From assembly GCA_001931905.2 (NCBI GenBank), contig MSJI02000735.1, positions 1-46,194 on the forward strand: a stretch of 46,194 nucleotides of DNA. Reading direction: 5' to 3'. The translations under genes were made by a program, and so were the position numbers. Below are positions 9,890 to 20,431 of the stretch, one piece after another (position 1 is the stretch's first letter; each line of letters starts with the position of its first letter). Source of the DNA: Cladosporium sp. IMV 00045. Taxonomy: Eukaryota > Ascomycota > Dothideomycetes > Cladosporiales > Cladosporiaceae. Under the pieces are notes generated by a model. That model saw only the letters and a list, made by a program, of their open reading frames with translations. It had not been told where the DNA came from and ran no database searches.

Positions 9890-12840
9890 GATTGCTGTGA
9901 TTGAATGTCGTTACCACCTTCTGAGAGTGTTGATGTGTGAACGAGTCCAGCAGGTCACACAGGTATATATCGATGCGCTTGAAGCTCGAATGTCAATCTG
10001 GTGGAGCTGAAATGAGCTGACATTCTGGCACAGCCACACTGGAAGGCAGCAAACAATCGTGTCAAACCCGCATTCCTCTTGCAATTGGTCGGTACCCAGG
10101 TATTTGGATGCTCAGCCCATCGCTAGCTTCAATAGCCGCAGCAATCGTTCTTCACGCATACCGTATACCTATCGGTCTAAGCAATGCTAAGCCTGCGACG
10201 AGCGCTTGACTACCATAATGTTGATGATGAAACAGTCAGCCGACAACCATTCGTGGCCATACAACAGATCAATTGGCAGATTATTGTTCTCATTGATGCT
10301 GTGCAATATCGCGATCTGGGACACTTGATGGCAAAGTTGTAATGAAGGGTATTGGAACAGATGGATACGATTATCCCCAGCGTTATTGTCGCTCAGGCGC
10401 AGATGCCGAACTGATAGGACACAACATAGGTAACCGCGATGTCTATCCAAACAAGTAGAGGGCACTGTAATTGAGCTACCTTGTTTCCATGCGATCTCAT
10501 TTCGTCTCTTAGGAATGCTACGACATCTCATGAAAGCATGATGACAAGGTTTCAATGCGATTAGCACATTAGCGGCCTCGTCAGCATACACAAACCAAGG
10601 ATGCTGTTCTTAGTATCTTCATCAACAATCTCATCTGTTGGAAGGTGCTGATGGTGAGAACATAGACACATACGATGGTTGAATATAGATTATCATGTCG
10701 CCACCGCGCCTGATGAACGGACGAAACCCATCCCGTTAAGAGGGAAGCATCAGCTTCTCGGCACAAATGGCATCACAAGATCCTGGAGCCAACTACATGC
10801 ATTTTAGGTTTTCCTCCAGCAACATCCTTCCCTTGAGGCCCTCCGCGAGGCAAGATCTCGATCGAAGGCACAGCTATCAAACTTACAGACCACCGACAAC
10901 ACAAATACCAAAGCTTCAAGAAATTCCCGATAAGAAAAGACGTACAAAGGGAGCTGTAACTCCCGCAAAATGATTCGATACCAGAAGCGTTCCAGCAGCG
11001 TTCCCATTCGTGACACAAAGCGCGGCGGAGAAGTCGCAGGACTGGGATGTGAGGAGCACAGAGACGGATGCCATCGGGCATATCAGGCAAGGCATCGATA
11101 GGGCATTGATGAAGAATTATGAGGGAATTGAACAAAAATCAAAACTAGCAAATCTGATCACATCGTCACTGACGAAAGGCAACATGCCTCGCAACAACCA
11201 AGAAAAAGAACAGGCATATCTACAAAAACAACAAGAAGCTCGACGCCGCCCATCCCGCACGAGCACGCAACGACCATCGTTACTATTCTCGCAGCAAAGA
11301 AGCGAACCTGATCGACAGCCAGGGTTTTCGTTGGCGGGCGGCATTGGCGGCAGGACGCCGCGGGCATATGAGCGCCTACTTGCCTGTCCTGTCCTGCCGC
11401 AAGTATGGTAGGCTTGCGGGACGCCGAACAGGTGTTCGGCGGCAGGCGCGCGCAGGAAGTTCAGAAGTTGAGAGACATACCAAGGGTTCTAGAGTGCCGG
11501 GCGCGGCGCTGGAAAAAGGGACTTGGGAATTGGGGTGGATGGTATATGTGCTGCAAATATATGAGAGGATGGGATGCAAGATGGCTAAAGTTGGAAAGTA
11601 AGCTCGTGGAGTGGCCTGCTGAAGGATGAAGGGTCGGGTGTTCAGGGGTACCTTGGTTCAGTTCGCAGGGCTTTGGGGCATTTTGTCTGGGAAGAGGGTC
11701 CAAGTAGTTTTGGCGACATCGAATGCTCGTTCGCGCTCGTTCTCGCTCGCTTGATCTCTTGTCAAGGTGGCTTTGTTAACAACGTCAGCGAGGGGAAGGA
11801 CGAGTTGGGATTGCGATCTGCCTTGTGCCTGTTTCAGGTGGCATGGCTTGCTTGCGTCGGACAGGGTCTGTTTCTTTTCTGCGCGATGCCGCACGAGCAC
11901 GGTCGGTGGGTGGGTGGTTGGTTGGAACCTGATGATGGCGACGGCTTGAGATCGGGCGGACGAACACGTACTAAGACAATAACGGTGTATGGTGGTGTTA
12001 TTCAATAATGGCAATGCTCAGGAGATGGCTTGCGCCAGATCCGGATCAGATCAAGAAATGCTAAAAGGCGAGGTTGCCGAATCAGGCGGGGCAATGCCAG
12101 GATTGGGTTGAGGGGAAGGTCATGGGATGGTGCCATTCATATATTAATATTGCGTCTTGGAAGATGAGGAGAAAGTCGGGGTTAGGATTGTTTCTGGGAG
12201 TATGATCATGATGCATGAATAGACTCGATAGAGCAGTGCCCTGGACTGCACGCGCCTACTCCGAGCCAAGGTGGGCGCCCTGGCGCCGTATCTGAAAGTA
12301 AATAATACCTCTAAACTCCAGTGCCTGGAAGATCTCGCGAGAGCGCTTGTGCTGCCGGCGGCCGAAGAGACGTCAATGCATACGGCATGCGCCTAGCGAG
12401 GCTACCTCTTCTTATTTTTTCATACTCGCCTCCGCCGTCCTGATGACGATATGTCTCATGAAACCGTTGGCGAGCACGGGCAGCGCGTACCTGGCTAGCG
12501 AGTAGCGGCGGAGTTTGGCCATGGACGATGGAAGGGGGGCACGCACGCCCTCTGGAGGATACCTAGGAGGTAATCAACGACGATGGCGACAGCCAGACGA
12601 CGACGACGACGACGACGCCATCTGGGCGGTCGATTCAATGGCAACGGTCGGCCAGGCCCAGGGCGTGGGCGAGAGTTGATATAACGAAGGACCACTACAA
12701 CTCCAGCCCTGGGCGCCGGAGAGTGAGACTGGCGATAGCAGAGGCATGATGGAGATACCACTCAGCAAGCATCATCTGTACGGGAGGAGAGTTTGATGGC
12801 TCAGGGGATCATCGTCCGGCACTAGGCGACTAGCATCAAG
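9890..12840. other. Gene-poor region, 2.95 kb
   Basis: No convincing gene lies here. Open frames up to about 130 codons occur on both strands, but they lack domains, homogeneous composition or splice support. Visible small structures are a perfect 8-bp hairpin at 11423-11440 and a run of GAC triplets near 12596-12617. The left end holds the promoter of the glycine-zipper gene. The right end may hold the distal promoter of the RasGAP gene. Confidence 0.45.
11423..11440. repeat. Perfect 8-bp inverted repeat
   Basis: The sequence GCCGAACA-GG-TGTTCGGC is a perfect stem with a two-base spacer, in a region without a gene. It could be a dimeric protein site rather than an RNA hairpin, because a 2-nt loop is too tight. 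The function is unknown. Confidence 0.4.
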
Positions 12841-13993
12841 ATGCACCTCTGCGACCAACCATCACTCCCCTCCCTCCAATCCAAATCGATACTGCCAATA
12901 ATCCATCCTCTGTCAGAGCCCGTGTGTGTCTCTCTGTCTCCGCGCTGCTCGCCGGCCTTAGCCTCCTCCATCCATCCATTCATCCCATCCCACCCAACCC
13001 ACCCTAATCTGCTCGCGCCTATCGTTGTCGTCGTCCTCTTTCGTCCGCACTACTGCTATACTACTACACTGCTTCCTTTCTTCGTTCGTCCTTGCGCGCC
13101 ACTCCCCTCCTCCGCCACTATCTGCTCCTCCTCCTCTTCTCCACCACCACCACCACCGGCATCTCCCTTCAAACTGTCATCCTCTGTCTTCCCTCTACTC
13201 CTCACTTTATCCGAATAAAAAAACACCTCCGACACTCGACACTCCCTGGCACACAACACCCCAGGCATCACTCCTCCAGGCCAATCGCCGCTCATTTGAC
13301 CCTGCGCAAGCGACGCAGCTAGGGCTTCCTGCTGCAGCACCGACGACACGCCAGTGCACCCTTCTGTGCCCACACTCCAAACCCCAGTCGCCGTCAATCA
13401 TCAATCATCTGTTCCCCTCTTGCCCTACCACACCCTTTATCTGCCCCGTCCGCCTGGGCAATAATCTCATCCATCCTCTGCAATCCGACAATCACCATTC
13501 CCACCGCCGCCACCACATCCCTCATCATCACCTCATCCCACGACCGCACCCTCTCGCCCACTCGACAACATACGGCCCGCGCTCGCTCGCATACCAGCCC
13601 TGCAGCCGTGCCCGTGCCTGTCCCTGGTTGCCTCGATTCGCCCGCCCACAACACTCTGAAACGCCCGCAATCAACCGCGTCCACGCGCGCGGCGCCCGCA
13701 GACAAAGCGACTCCATCTGACGTGCAGGATTCACAATCCGCTGTTACGGACCGCGCGCTGCTCTCCGTTCTTTGTGCCACGCGCCTGGGGCACGTCCCGG
13801 CAATCGCTCTCTCCTCCTGTGCCCATCCGCGCGGGCGAGGGCGGCGCACAAGTTTAGCGTTGCCGTAGTCTTGCTCTCCTGCGACGTCTACGCCGCAACA
13901 TACCTGCTACACCTCCATCCTGCTGGCGGTCGTGGAAGCCCGTAACTCCGACACGTCGCTGTTTTTAACCCACCCGTCCGTGCCCCTCCCAGC
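12841..13993 (+). promoter_or_regulatory. Pyrimidine-rich promoter and probable long leader of the RasGAP gene
   Basis: About 1.15 kb upstream of the RasGAP ATG is strongly C/T-rich on the plus strand, with tracts such as CTCCTCCTCCTCTTCTCC near 13126-13150. Fungal promoters of highly or constitutively transcribed genes often carry CT tracts just upstream of the transcription start, so the start may lie within this stretch. Several ATGs precede 13994, so upstream ORFs are likely if the leader is long. Long low-complexity open frames here are by-products of composition. Confidence 0.45.
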
Positions 13994-16395
13994 ATGGCCG
14001 TATCTATGGCGTCGCGGGCCTCCAACTCCTCTGGTGGCTCCTCCTTCCATCCCACTGTCACCAGACAGAACACCATGAGCTCCCACGATGGCTCACGCTC
14101 GATGCGCGCGTCGAAGCGCTACTCCGTCACAGCTCTATACCTTTCCATGAACGCCAACCACCGCGACCTGGAAATTGAAGACGATCTCGCACGCGCACAG
14201 AAAGCCCTCCGCGATCTCAAAGCACACATCTCGTCGCAGTCAAAGAAGAACTTCGTATTAGAGAAGGATGTACGATACCTGGACTCGCGAATTGCACTGC
14301 TCGTGCAGAACCGCATGGCTTTGGAGGAACAAAACGAGGTCGCAAGCCATTTGGACGATACAGCCGACCTAACTGAAGGATCGTTCCCAAACGATGAGAA
14401 GACACAAAAATATGGCAACCTGCTCTTCCTGCTGCAGACAGAGCCTAGACACATCGCGCACCTTTGTCGACTGGTGACCATGGCTGAGATCGATGCGCTT
14501 TTGCAGACTGTCATGTTCACGCTATACGGTAATCAATACGAGAGCCGAGAAGAGCACCTACTCTTGACCATGTTCCAAGTAAGTCGAGTTGCCAGTCCTC
14601 TCTGCATGTGCAAAGCTAATCTCAACTTTCACAGTCTGTTTTAACATATCAGTTCGACACCACTTCCGATTACTCCTCTCTCCTGAGAGCAAACACGCCA
14701 GTGTCGAGAATGATGACAACCTATACCCGACGAGGCCCCGGACAGAGCTACCTTAAGACGGTGCTTGCGAACCGAATCAACTCTTTGATCGAGATTAGGG
14801 ATCTCGATCTCGAAATCAACCCGCTGAAGGTGTACGAGACGATGGTATCGAAGATTGAAGCGAGCGGCGAGCCTCTCCCTCCAGGCCTCCAGCGAGGAGT
14901 GACCGCCGAAGAGGCCGCGGAGAACGATAGTGTACAAAAGATCATTGCGCCGAGGTTGGACATGCTTGTCGAGATTGCGAACTCTTTCCTGGACACGATC
15001 ATCGATGGACTTGAGGAAACACCATACGGAATCAGGTGGATTTGCAAGCAGATCCGCAGTCTGACCCGACGAAAATACCCGGACGCATCTGAGCAGAGTG
15101 TCTGCACGCTCATCGGCGGTTTCTTCTTCCTCCGATTCATCAACCCAGCAATCGTCACTCCACGGTCGTACATGCTCATCGAGCAGATCCCAGCGGAGAA
15201 CCCAAAGCGTACACTTACCTACGTTGCAAAGATGCTCCAGAATTTGGCGAACAAGCCCAGCTATGCCAAAGAGCCGTACATGGTGAAGCTGCAGCCTTTC
15301 ATTCAGGCGAACAAGGAACGCATCAATAAGTTCATGATGGACTTGTGCGAAGTACAGGACTTCTATGAGACTCTGGAAATGGACAATTACGTGGCGCTCT
15401 CAAAACGTGACCTTGAGCTTTCCATCAACCTCAATGAGATCTACTCAACCCACGCACTGTTGGAGAAGCATGCTAGCGAGCTCGTCAAAGGTGAAAGCAA
15501 TCACCTTAGCCAACTTCTCGCGGAGCTCGGCCCGGCACCTGGTCAACTCCCTCGTCGAGAAAACCGCGCCATCACATTACCCCTTTACAGCAAATGGGAG
15601 ACGCCAATTGACGATCTCACCAACGCCCTGGACATCACACAAGAGGAAGTGTATTTCATGGAGGCCAAAGCAACATTCGTCACCATCCTCCGAACTCTTC
15701 CAGCCAACTCCCCAATCACTCGCCGCCCGTTGCGTCTCGACCGCATCGCCGAGGCAGCAGGAACCACCAAGAACGACTCTGTCATGGTACGCAAAGGTAT
15801 CCGTGCAGCAGAGCTCCTCAACCAACTGCAAGAGATTGGCATCATCGAGAAAGAAGACCAGTTTGCCTTGCTCCGCGACGAAATCGAACAGGAGCTCGTG
15901 CATCTGGGCTCACTCAAAGATAAGGTCCTCACCGAGACGGGCAAACTCGAAGAAGTGTTCAAAACCATCCAAGAGCACAACAACTACCTCAACAGCCAGC
16001 TGGAGACCTACAAGAGCTACCTGCAAAACGTCCGCGGCCAAAGCGAGGGCAGCGCATCCAAGCGCAGCGGGCAGAACCAGAAAGTGCTGGGCCCCTACAA
16101 ATTCACGCACCAGGACCTCGAGCGCCAGGGCGTCATCCAGAAATCCAACGTGCCCGAGAACCGCCGCGCGAACATCTACTTCAACATCACCTCGCCCTCC
16201 CCCGGCACGTTCGTCATCAGCCTGCACTACAAGGGCCGTAACAGGGGCTTGCTGGAGCTGGACCTGAAACTCGACGACTTGCTCGAAATGCAGAAGGAGG
16301 GCCAGGAGGATCTGGATTTGGAGTACGTGCAGTTCAACGTCACCAAGGTGCTCGCGCTGCTCAATAAGCGTTTTGCGAGGAAGAGGGGCTGGTGA
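13994..16395 (+). CDS. gap1: Ras GTPase-activating protein, GapA/Gap1 type
   Basis: Two exons, 13994-14578 and 14635-16395, give 781 aa. The intron is 56 nt (GTAAGT donor, TTTCACAG acceptor, phase 0). A helical N-terminal region with coiled-coil character (about residues 55-110) precedes the RasGAP catalytic domain (about 150-450). The arginine finger is visible as [11 protein letters not shown] with Arg213, and the structural FLR motif as [14 protein letters not shown] around 359-371. The final part (about 600-770), including [15 protein letters not shown] and [18 protein letters not shown], is the RasGAP C-terminal domain shared with IQGAP-like proteins. The layout matches S. pombe Gap1 and Aspergillus GapA, which stimulate GTP hydrolysis by Ras and act in polarity and septation. 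It has no IQ motifs or calponin domain, so it is not a full IQGAP. All key residues are present. Confidence 0.94.
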
Positions 16396-18155
16396 AGATT
16401 TTTCAGGCCTGCTGGAGCGCCATCCCTCGATGAGCCTGACGCGGGCGGTTTGGGCTGATTTTGAGGGTGGGTTGGTTTCCAGTCGGGACTGGTTTTTTTG
16501 CTGTTGCTTGCGAGCTGCTGGGGCGCTCATATCTTATCGTTTTCAAAACTTAATATGGATACGAATCTCGAAGATGCGAAGAAGAGGGGAAAAGGACTAT
16601 GAGATGGGAATCAAAACACCAAACGACTCGAAAAACTGGAGCTGGCAAAGTTCTCGATCTGGTTTAATGTATTTGTACGATCAACAGGGGAGCTGGACGG
16701 GAAAGAGTCACGAGAAGCTGGCACACTAGACTTATGGCGGGCACGTTGAATTTCTCTGCAACACGGACGGTGGGAGAGACACAGAAGAAAGGCGGCGGGA
16801 GACTTTTTTGCTTTGTTTCCTTTACTTCGTCTTGCGTTGTGATACCCGGTGAAGGGACGATGGGAGTTCAATATTTGGCGGCATGGCTTTCTGTTTTGAA
16901 TGCGTTCTGCGCTGCCTTTTTTTTTTTTCCTTATCTTCACTGCACTGCACTGGGACCTCCCGGTCGGTTATTGAGGATGCCGTACATCCTCATTCTAGCC
17001 TTTTTTTTCTTTTGTTTATTCCTAATCTGGAGGGGACGGATATGGTCATGAAATTTGCTACTTTGGGGTGGCGAAGAGCCGGTTTGGTTTTGGTATCATC
17101 CATCATGTACGATTAAGATTCAATGAAATATGGTTTTCTTACGAAGTTTCCAGTGCGATCGTGTCCCGATATTCGACACGAGAGAGATCCGGGTTGTTTG
17201 GTCGGTTCTGCAAGGTCCATACCTTACCTTAGTCTTGAGGGTTTTGATGTGGTTGTTTACATGTATCGTTTCCAATCGATCCTTCGTTAATGCGAGGCGA
17301 GGCGAGGCGAAACTCAGAATTATCTACTTCCCAGAAGCGGATATGCACGCAACATGCACGCATGAACATGCAAGGTCTCGGTCGCTTCGCCCGTCCCGCT
17401 CGTGCAGGTTTCTGTACCATGAATTTCGAGCCAGTAGAGTCTCCAAAGTCCCTTGACTCTCTTCTCCCACGGCTTGCGTGTTGTCCAACCGCAGAACCCG
17501 GGGTTTGTGCGGAGTAGATTAGATCGAAACCTTGATACCTTGGTACCTACCTTACCTTGATAGGGTAACTTGCTCGAAGCCTCGGTCTGTACCCATGTGT
17601 TGTTATCGCACGTCAGCTGGTAGTTGTTTCATCATCACTACCTCCGGTATCGTCAGGAAGTGAGCCGGGATCTTCTTGGTCCACTGGCCTTTGGGGTGAT
17701 CCTCCCGTGCTTACTCTTTGGTGGCGGCGGTGTGTCACCACCGCTGCTGACTGCTGGCTGGCTGCTGCCTTCTCATGCACTGCACGTGTTTGACCCGTCC
17801 AAGGGTACCCTATCTTTGAAACTCTGATACCTTGTCGGGTCCCGAGTCATCGATGCGAAGAGGAGAGGGTAACGTGACTGACCAAAACGTGACTTGACCT
17901 GCATCATTGCCTGGCGTGGTCTGCCTGCCTGCCATTGTGACTGCTGGACCTTGTTTCTATTCTGACTGCTGCTGTGTTGTCTTCCTTCGTCTCTTGTACT
18001 TCACTCTTCTATACTTCAATCTCTAACTTACCTACCTACCTTATCTACCTATATACATCCTACGCTCAGCATCCATCACAACCACCTAGTATACATACCT
18101 CCACAACCTCACCGCCCCCTCCTCCCTCCCCTCCTCCCTCCCCAACTCAGAAAGA
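16396..18155. other. Intergenic region with a TACCT-rich promoter stretch
   Basis: The left part should be the RasGAP 3' untranslated region, with several poly-T tracts around 16915-17020. A short GGCGA repeat lies near 17292-17310. From 17220 to 18100 the pentamer TACCT occurs twelve times on the plus strand, four of them within 22 bp at 17536-17557. The last 200 bp before the next ATG are C/T-rich. No gene is supported. Confidence 0.5.
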
Positions 18156-19051
18156 ATGACATCCTCAATCCCCATCCCCACATCCCGCAATAATAACAAG
18201 ACGACCAACCCACCCACGCACCACCACCACCATCATCACCGCTCATCACTATCCTCCCACTACTCGCCCAGCACGCCCGGCTCGAGCTACGCTTCTTCTT
18301 CAACTTCCTTCCCGTCTTTCGCCGGTGGTGCGGACGCTTACTCGCTCTCATCGAAAGGGAAGGGGAAGGGAAAAGAGAGGGAAGATAATGGACTGCTGCG
18401 GGAGAGGCAGCCGAGGAGGGAGAGTTTGCTTGGTATGTGCTGCCCACCTGCCCGTGTCTGGCTATGTTGGCATGCGTTTTGTTGAGGTTTCGGAGGGGAT
18501 CGTTTTGGGTTTGGGGTTTGGAGCTTTGAGAGATGTTGTTCACAAGGCTGATTAATTCTGTTTGTCACTGTTGTAGGAACCTCGTTGAGCAAGTCTGAGC
18601 ACACGGTTGTTGATTTGGGATGTGGAGGGGCGCCGAGATTGGTAAGTTGTGACCTTTTATTTGATGATGTCGCGGTGTTCGATTTGCTGGTTTCTGTCCC
18701 TCTTTGGGTGGCTTTGAAGGGACAGGGTTGGAGAATAAGAAGAGATGGAGGGTCAAACAGGGTTATCTCTGTTATTCACCAGCTAACCAGTCATCCTTCC
18801 AATATAGGTGAGCTGCGTCAAGTCCTCGCAAGGATTCGATTGGAATCAAGGTGAGTTCGAGCTAGCTTGCAGGCAATGGCCTTTCGCCCGGCCGTTCTCG
18901 ATCAACCTTCTAACCTATCTTTTTCAATCGAACAGAACTCTTCCTCCCCTCCTACGCCGAGTACGAATCGCAAGATCTCGAGCGCAAGCAAGACCCCGTT
19001 GAGGATATTGTTTTGACGGATGAGGAGGTCGCTGCTATGTTTCCGCAATAG
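18156..19051 (+). CDS. Small four-exon protein of unknown function
   Basis: I assemble exons 18156-18432, 18577-18641, 18808-18850 and 18936-19051, giving 166 aa. All introns are GT-AG (144, 166 and 85 nt) and the frame is kept in phases 1, 0 and 1. The first 92 residues are low complexity: a His7 run, Ser-rich blocks and a Lys/Gly stretch near residues 70-78. The last three exons encode a compact, ordered-looking part: TSLSKSEHTVVDLGCGGAPR, then SCVKSSQGFDWNQELFLPSY, then DLERKQDPVEDIVLTDEEV. The sharp contrast between a disordered N-terminus and a well-formed C-terminus split by clean introns argues for a real conserved gene. I do not recognise a domain. The motif VDLGCGG superficially resembles methyltransferase motif I, but the chain is too short for that fold. 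Confidence 0.7.
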
Positions 19052-19575
19052 ATTTTCCTTGGGGGGGTTTGGCATTTCGTATTGCCGGCTTGTATGTTAT
19101 GTCATTGGCGACTTCCGAGGCTCAACGCACACACATACGGATTTGGGTAGGATCATTGCATTGGTGTTCGGTGTTGGGTATTTGTGCTGGACATGGGTGA
19201 ACGTCAGGCGTTTGGGCATTGGCTTTGTAGTGGGGGTTGCATCTCTGGTAGGTTTATGTAGACTTCCGGGGTGTATAATATGATTAGCGAGTCGAAGTTA
19301 TCCTTATACCTCATTATTTCGCTCTACATCGTTGCCATAATGTTACCATTACTTGGACAATAATGAGATACATATGTACATATAGACATAAACATGCCTC
19401 GGTGTGTATAGCACAGAGCACAAGCAAACATGCGAGACGCAAGAGCGGGGACTTCCCCACACTCTCGCCCGCCGCAACGCTTCTCTCTTCGGTCTGTGTT
19501 TTGTTTACACCATCTTCAAATCAATCCCATCATCAAATCCAAAGGAAAACTCCCACCACGCACCACACAAACACA
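19052..19575. other. Intergenic region between the small protein and mis14
   Basis: This 524-bp stretch holds the 3' region of the upstream gene and the promoter of mis14. The last 60 bp before the ATG are A/C-rich, as in many fungal leaders. No gene is seen. Confidence 0.45.
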
Positions 19576-20431
19576 ATGGCCACAACCGCCCCCTCAATCT
19601 TCGAGTCCGATATCGAAGGCGCGCGCGCCACCGCCTCCGCCCACCGCAAAATCGAACTGCAAGCGCCCGCCGACCTGACCTACCTGGTAGCGAACGTGTC
19701 GCGCGCCGCCCGCGCCAAAATCGACACTCACCTGCCTCCCGACGCGGCTCCCGAGAGCGGTGAAGACGCTCTGCGAAGGCGCGTGGAAGTCCTGGTTGAG
19801 GAGTACATTCGCAGGACGTTCGAGGGTGCGAAGGAGGGGATCAGTGTCAATGGGATGGGCGTGGGGGAGATGGAGGAGGTGTTGAAGAGGGTGGGGGAGG
19901 GGGAGGGTGAGTTTCTTCCTTCTTTCTGGTTTTTCTTTCGTCATGTCTCGTTCTCCTCTTTTTTTTTTTTTTTTCTTATTTCGTGAAGAGATGGACAACT
20001 CGTCTGAAAACTGCAGGCGCTCGCTATAGAACAATTCCAGCTAACATCCCATCTCTCCAGAGATCGAACCCTTCGACACCAAACTCGCCCAACGCGTGCA
20101 ATCCCTCTCCGCGCAAATCGAAAACCAAACCCTGCAGCTAGCCAGCTTGCGCCGCGACGCACCCGCCGCTACGGCGAAGAAATTCGAGGCCGAATTCACC
20201 CGGCGGAGCGAGGAGGAGGCGGAGCGCATGAGAACACAGGCTGAGATCGACGCGCGGGCGGCGGAAGAGCTGAAATTGGATGTCGGCGAGGTGGAGAGGT
20301 TGGACGAGGTGAGGGGAACGTACCAGAAGGGGTTGGAGGAGTTGGAGGAGTTGAAGGGGAGGGTGGGCGGGACGGTGGCGAGGATGGAGAGGGCGAGGAG
20401 GGCGGTGGAGTTTGTGGAGGGGAGGGAGTAG
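19576..20431 (+). CDS. mis14: Kinetochore protein Mis14/Nsl1
   Basis: Two exons, 19576-19906 and 20061-20431, give 233 aa. The intron is 154 nt with a GTGAGT donor, a long poly-T tract at 19960-19975 and a CTCTCCAG acceptor, phase 1. The N-terminal part contains the Mis14 signature: a stretch from KIELQAPADLTYLVANVSR, then ARAKIDTHLPP, then LRRRVEVLVEEYIRRTFEGA. The C-terminal half is a long charged coiled coil from about residue 122 to the end. Mis14/Nsl1 is one of four subunits of the Mis12/MIND complex, which joins inner centromere chromatin to the Ndc80 complex. Length and layout fit the family. It lies 524 bp after the unknown small gene on the same strand and has no evident functional link with it. 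Confidence 0.85.

Noticed and set aside
9249..9917. 222-codon Arg/Pro-rich frame over the glycine-zipper gene
   Set aside because: It is a frameshifted reading of the repetitive QPY-rich region. The zipper and Lys-rich tail are only produced in the other frame.
13025..13720. 231-codon Ser/Pro/His-rich frame before the RasGAP gene
   Set aside because: It arises from the pyrimidine-rich tract. Several overlapping frames of similar length occur there, and none has features.
15365..16267. 300-codon frame overlapping the RasGAP gene on the same strand
   Set aside because: It is a +1 shadow rich in Ser, Thr and Arg; the RasGAP frame there is unmistakable.
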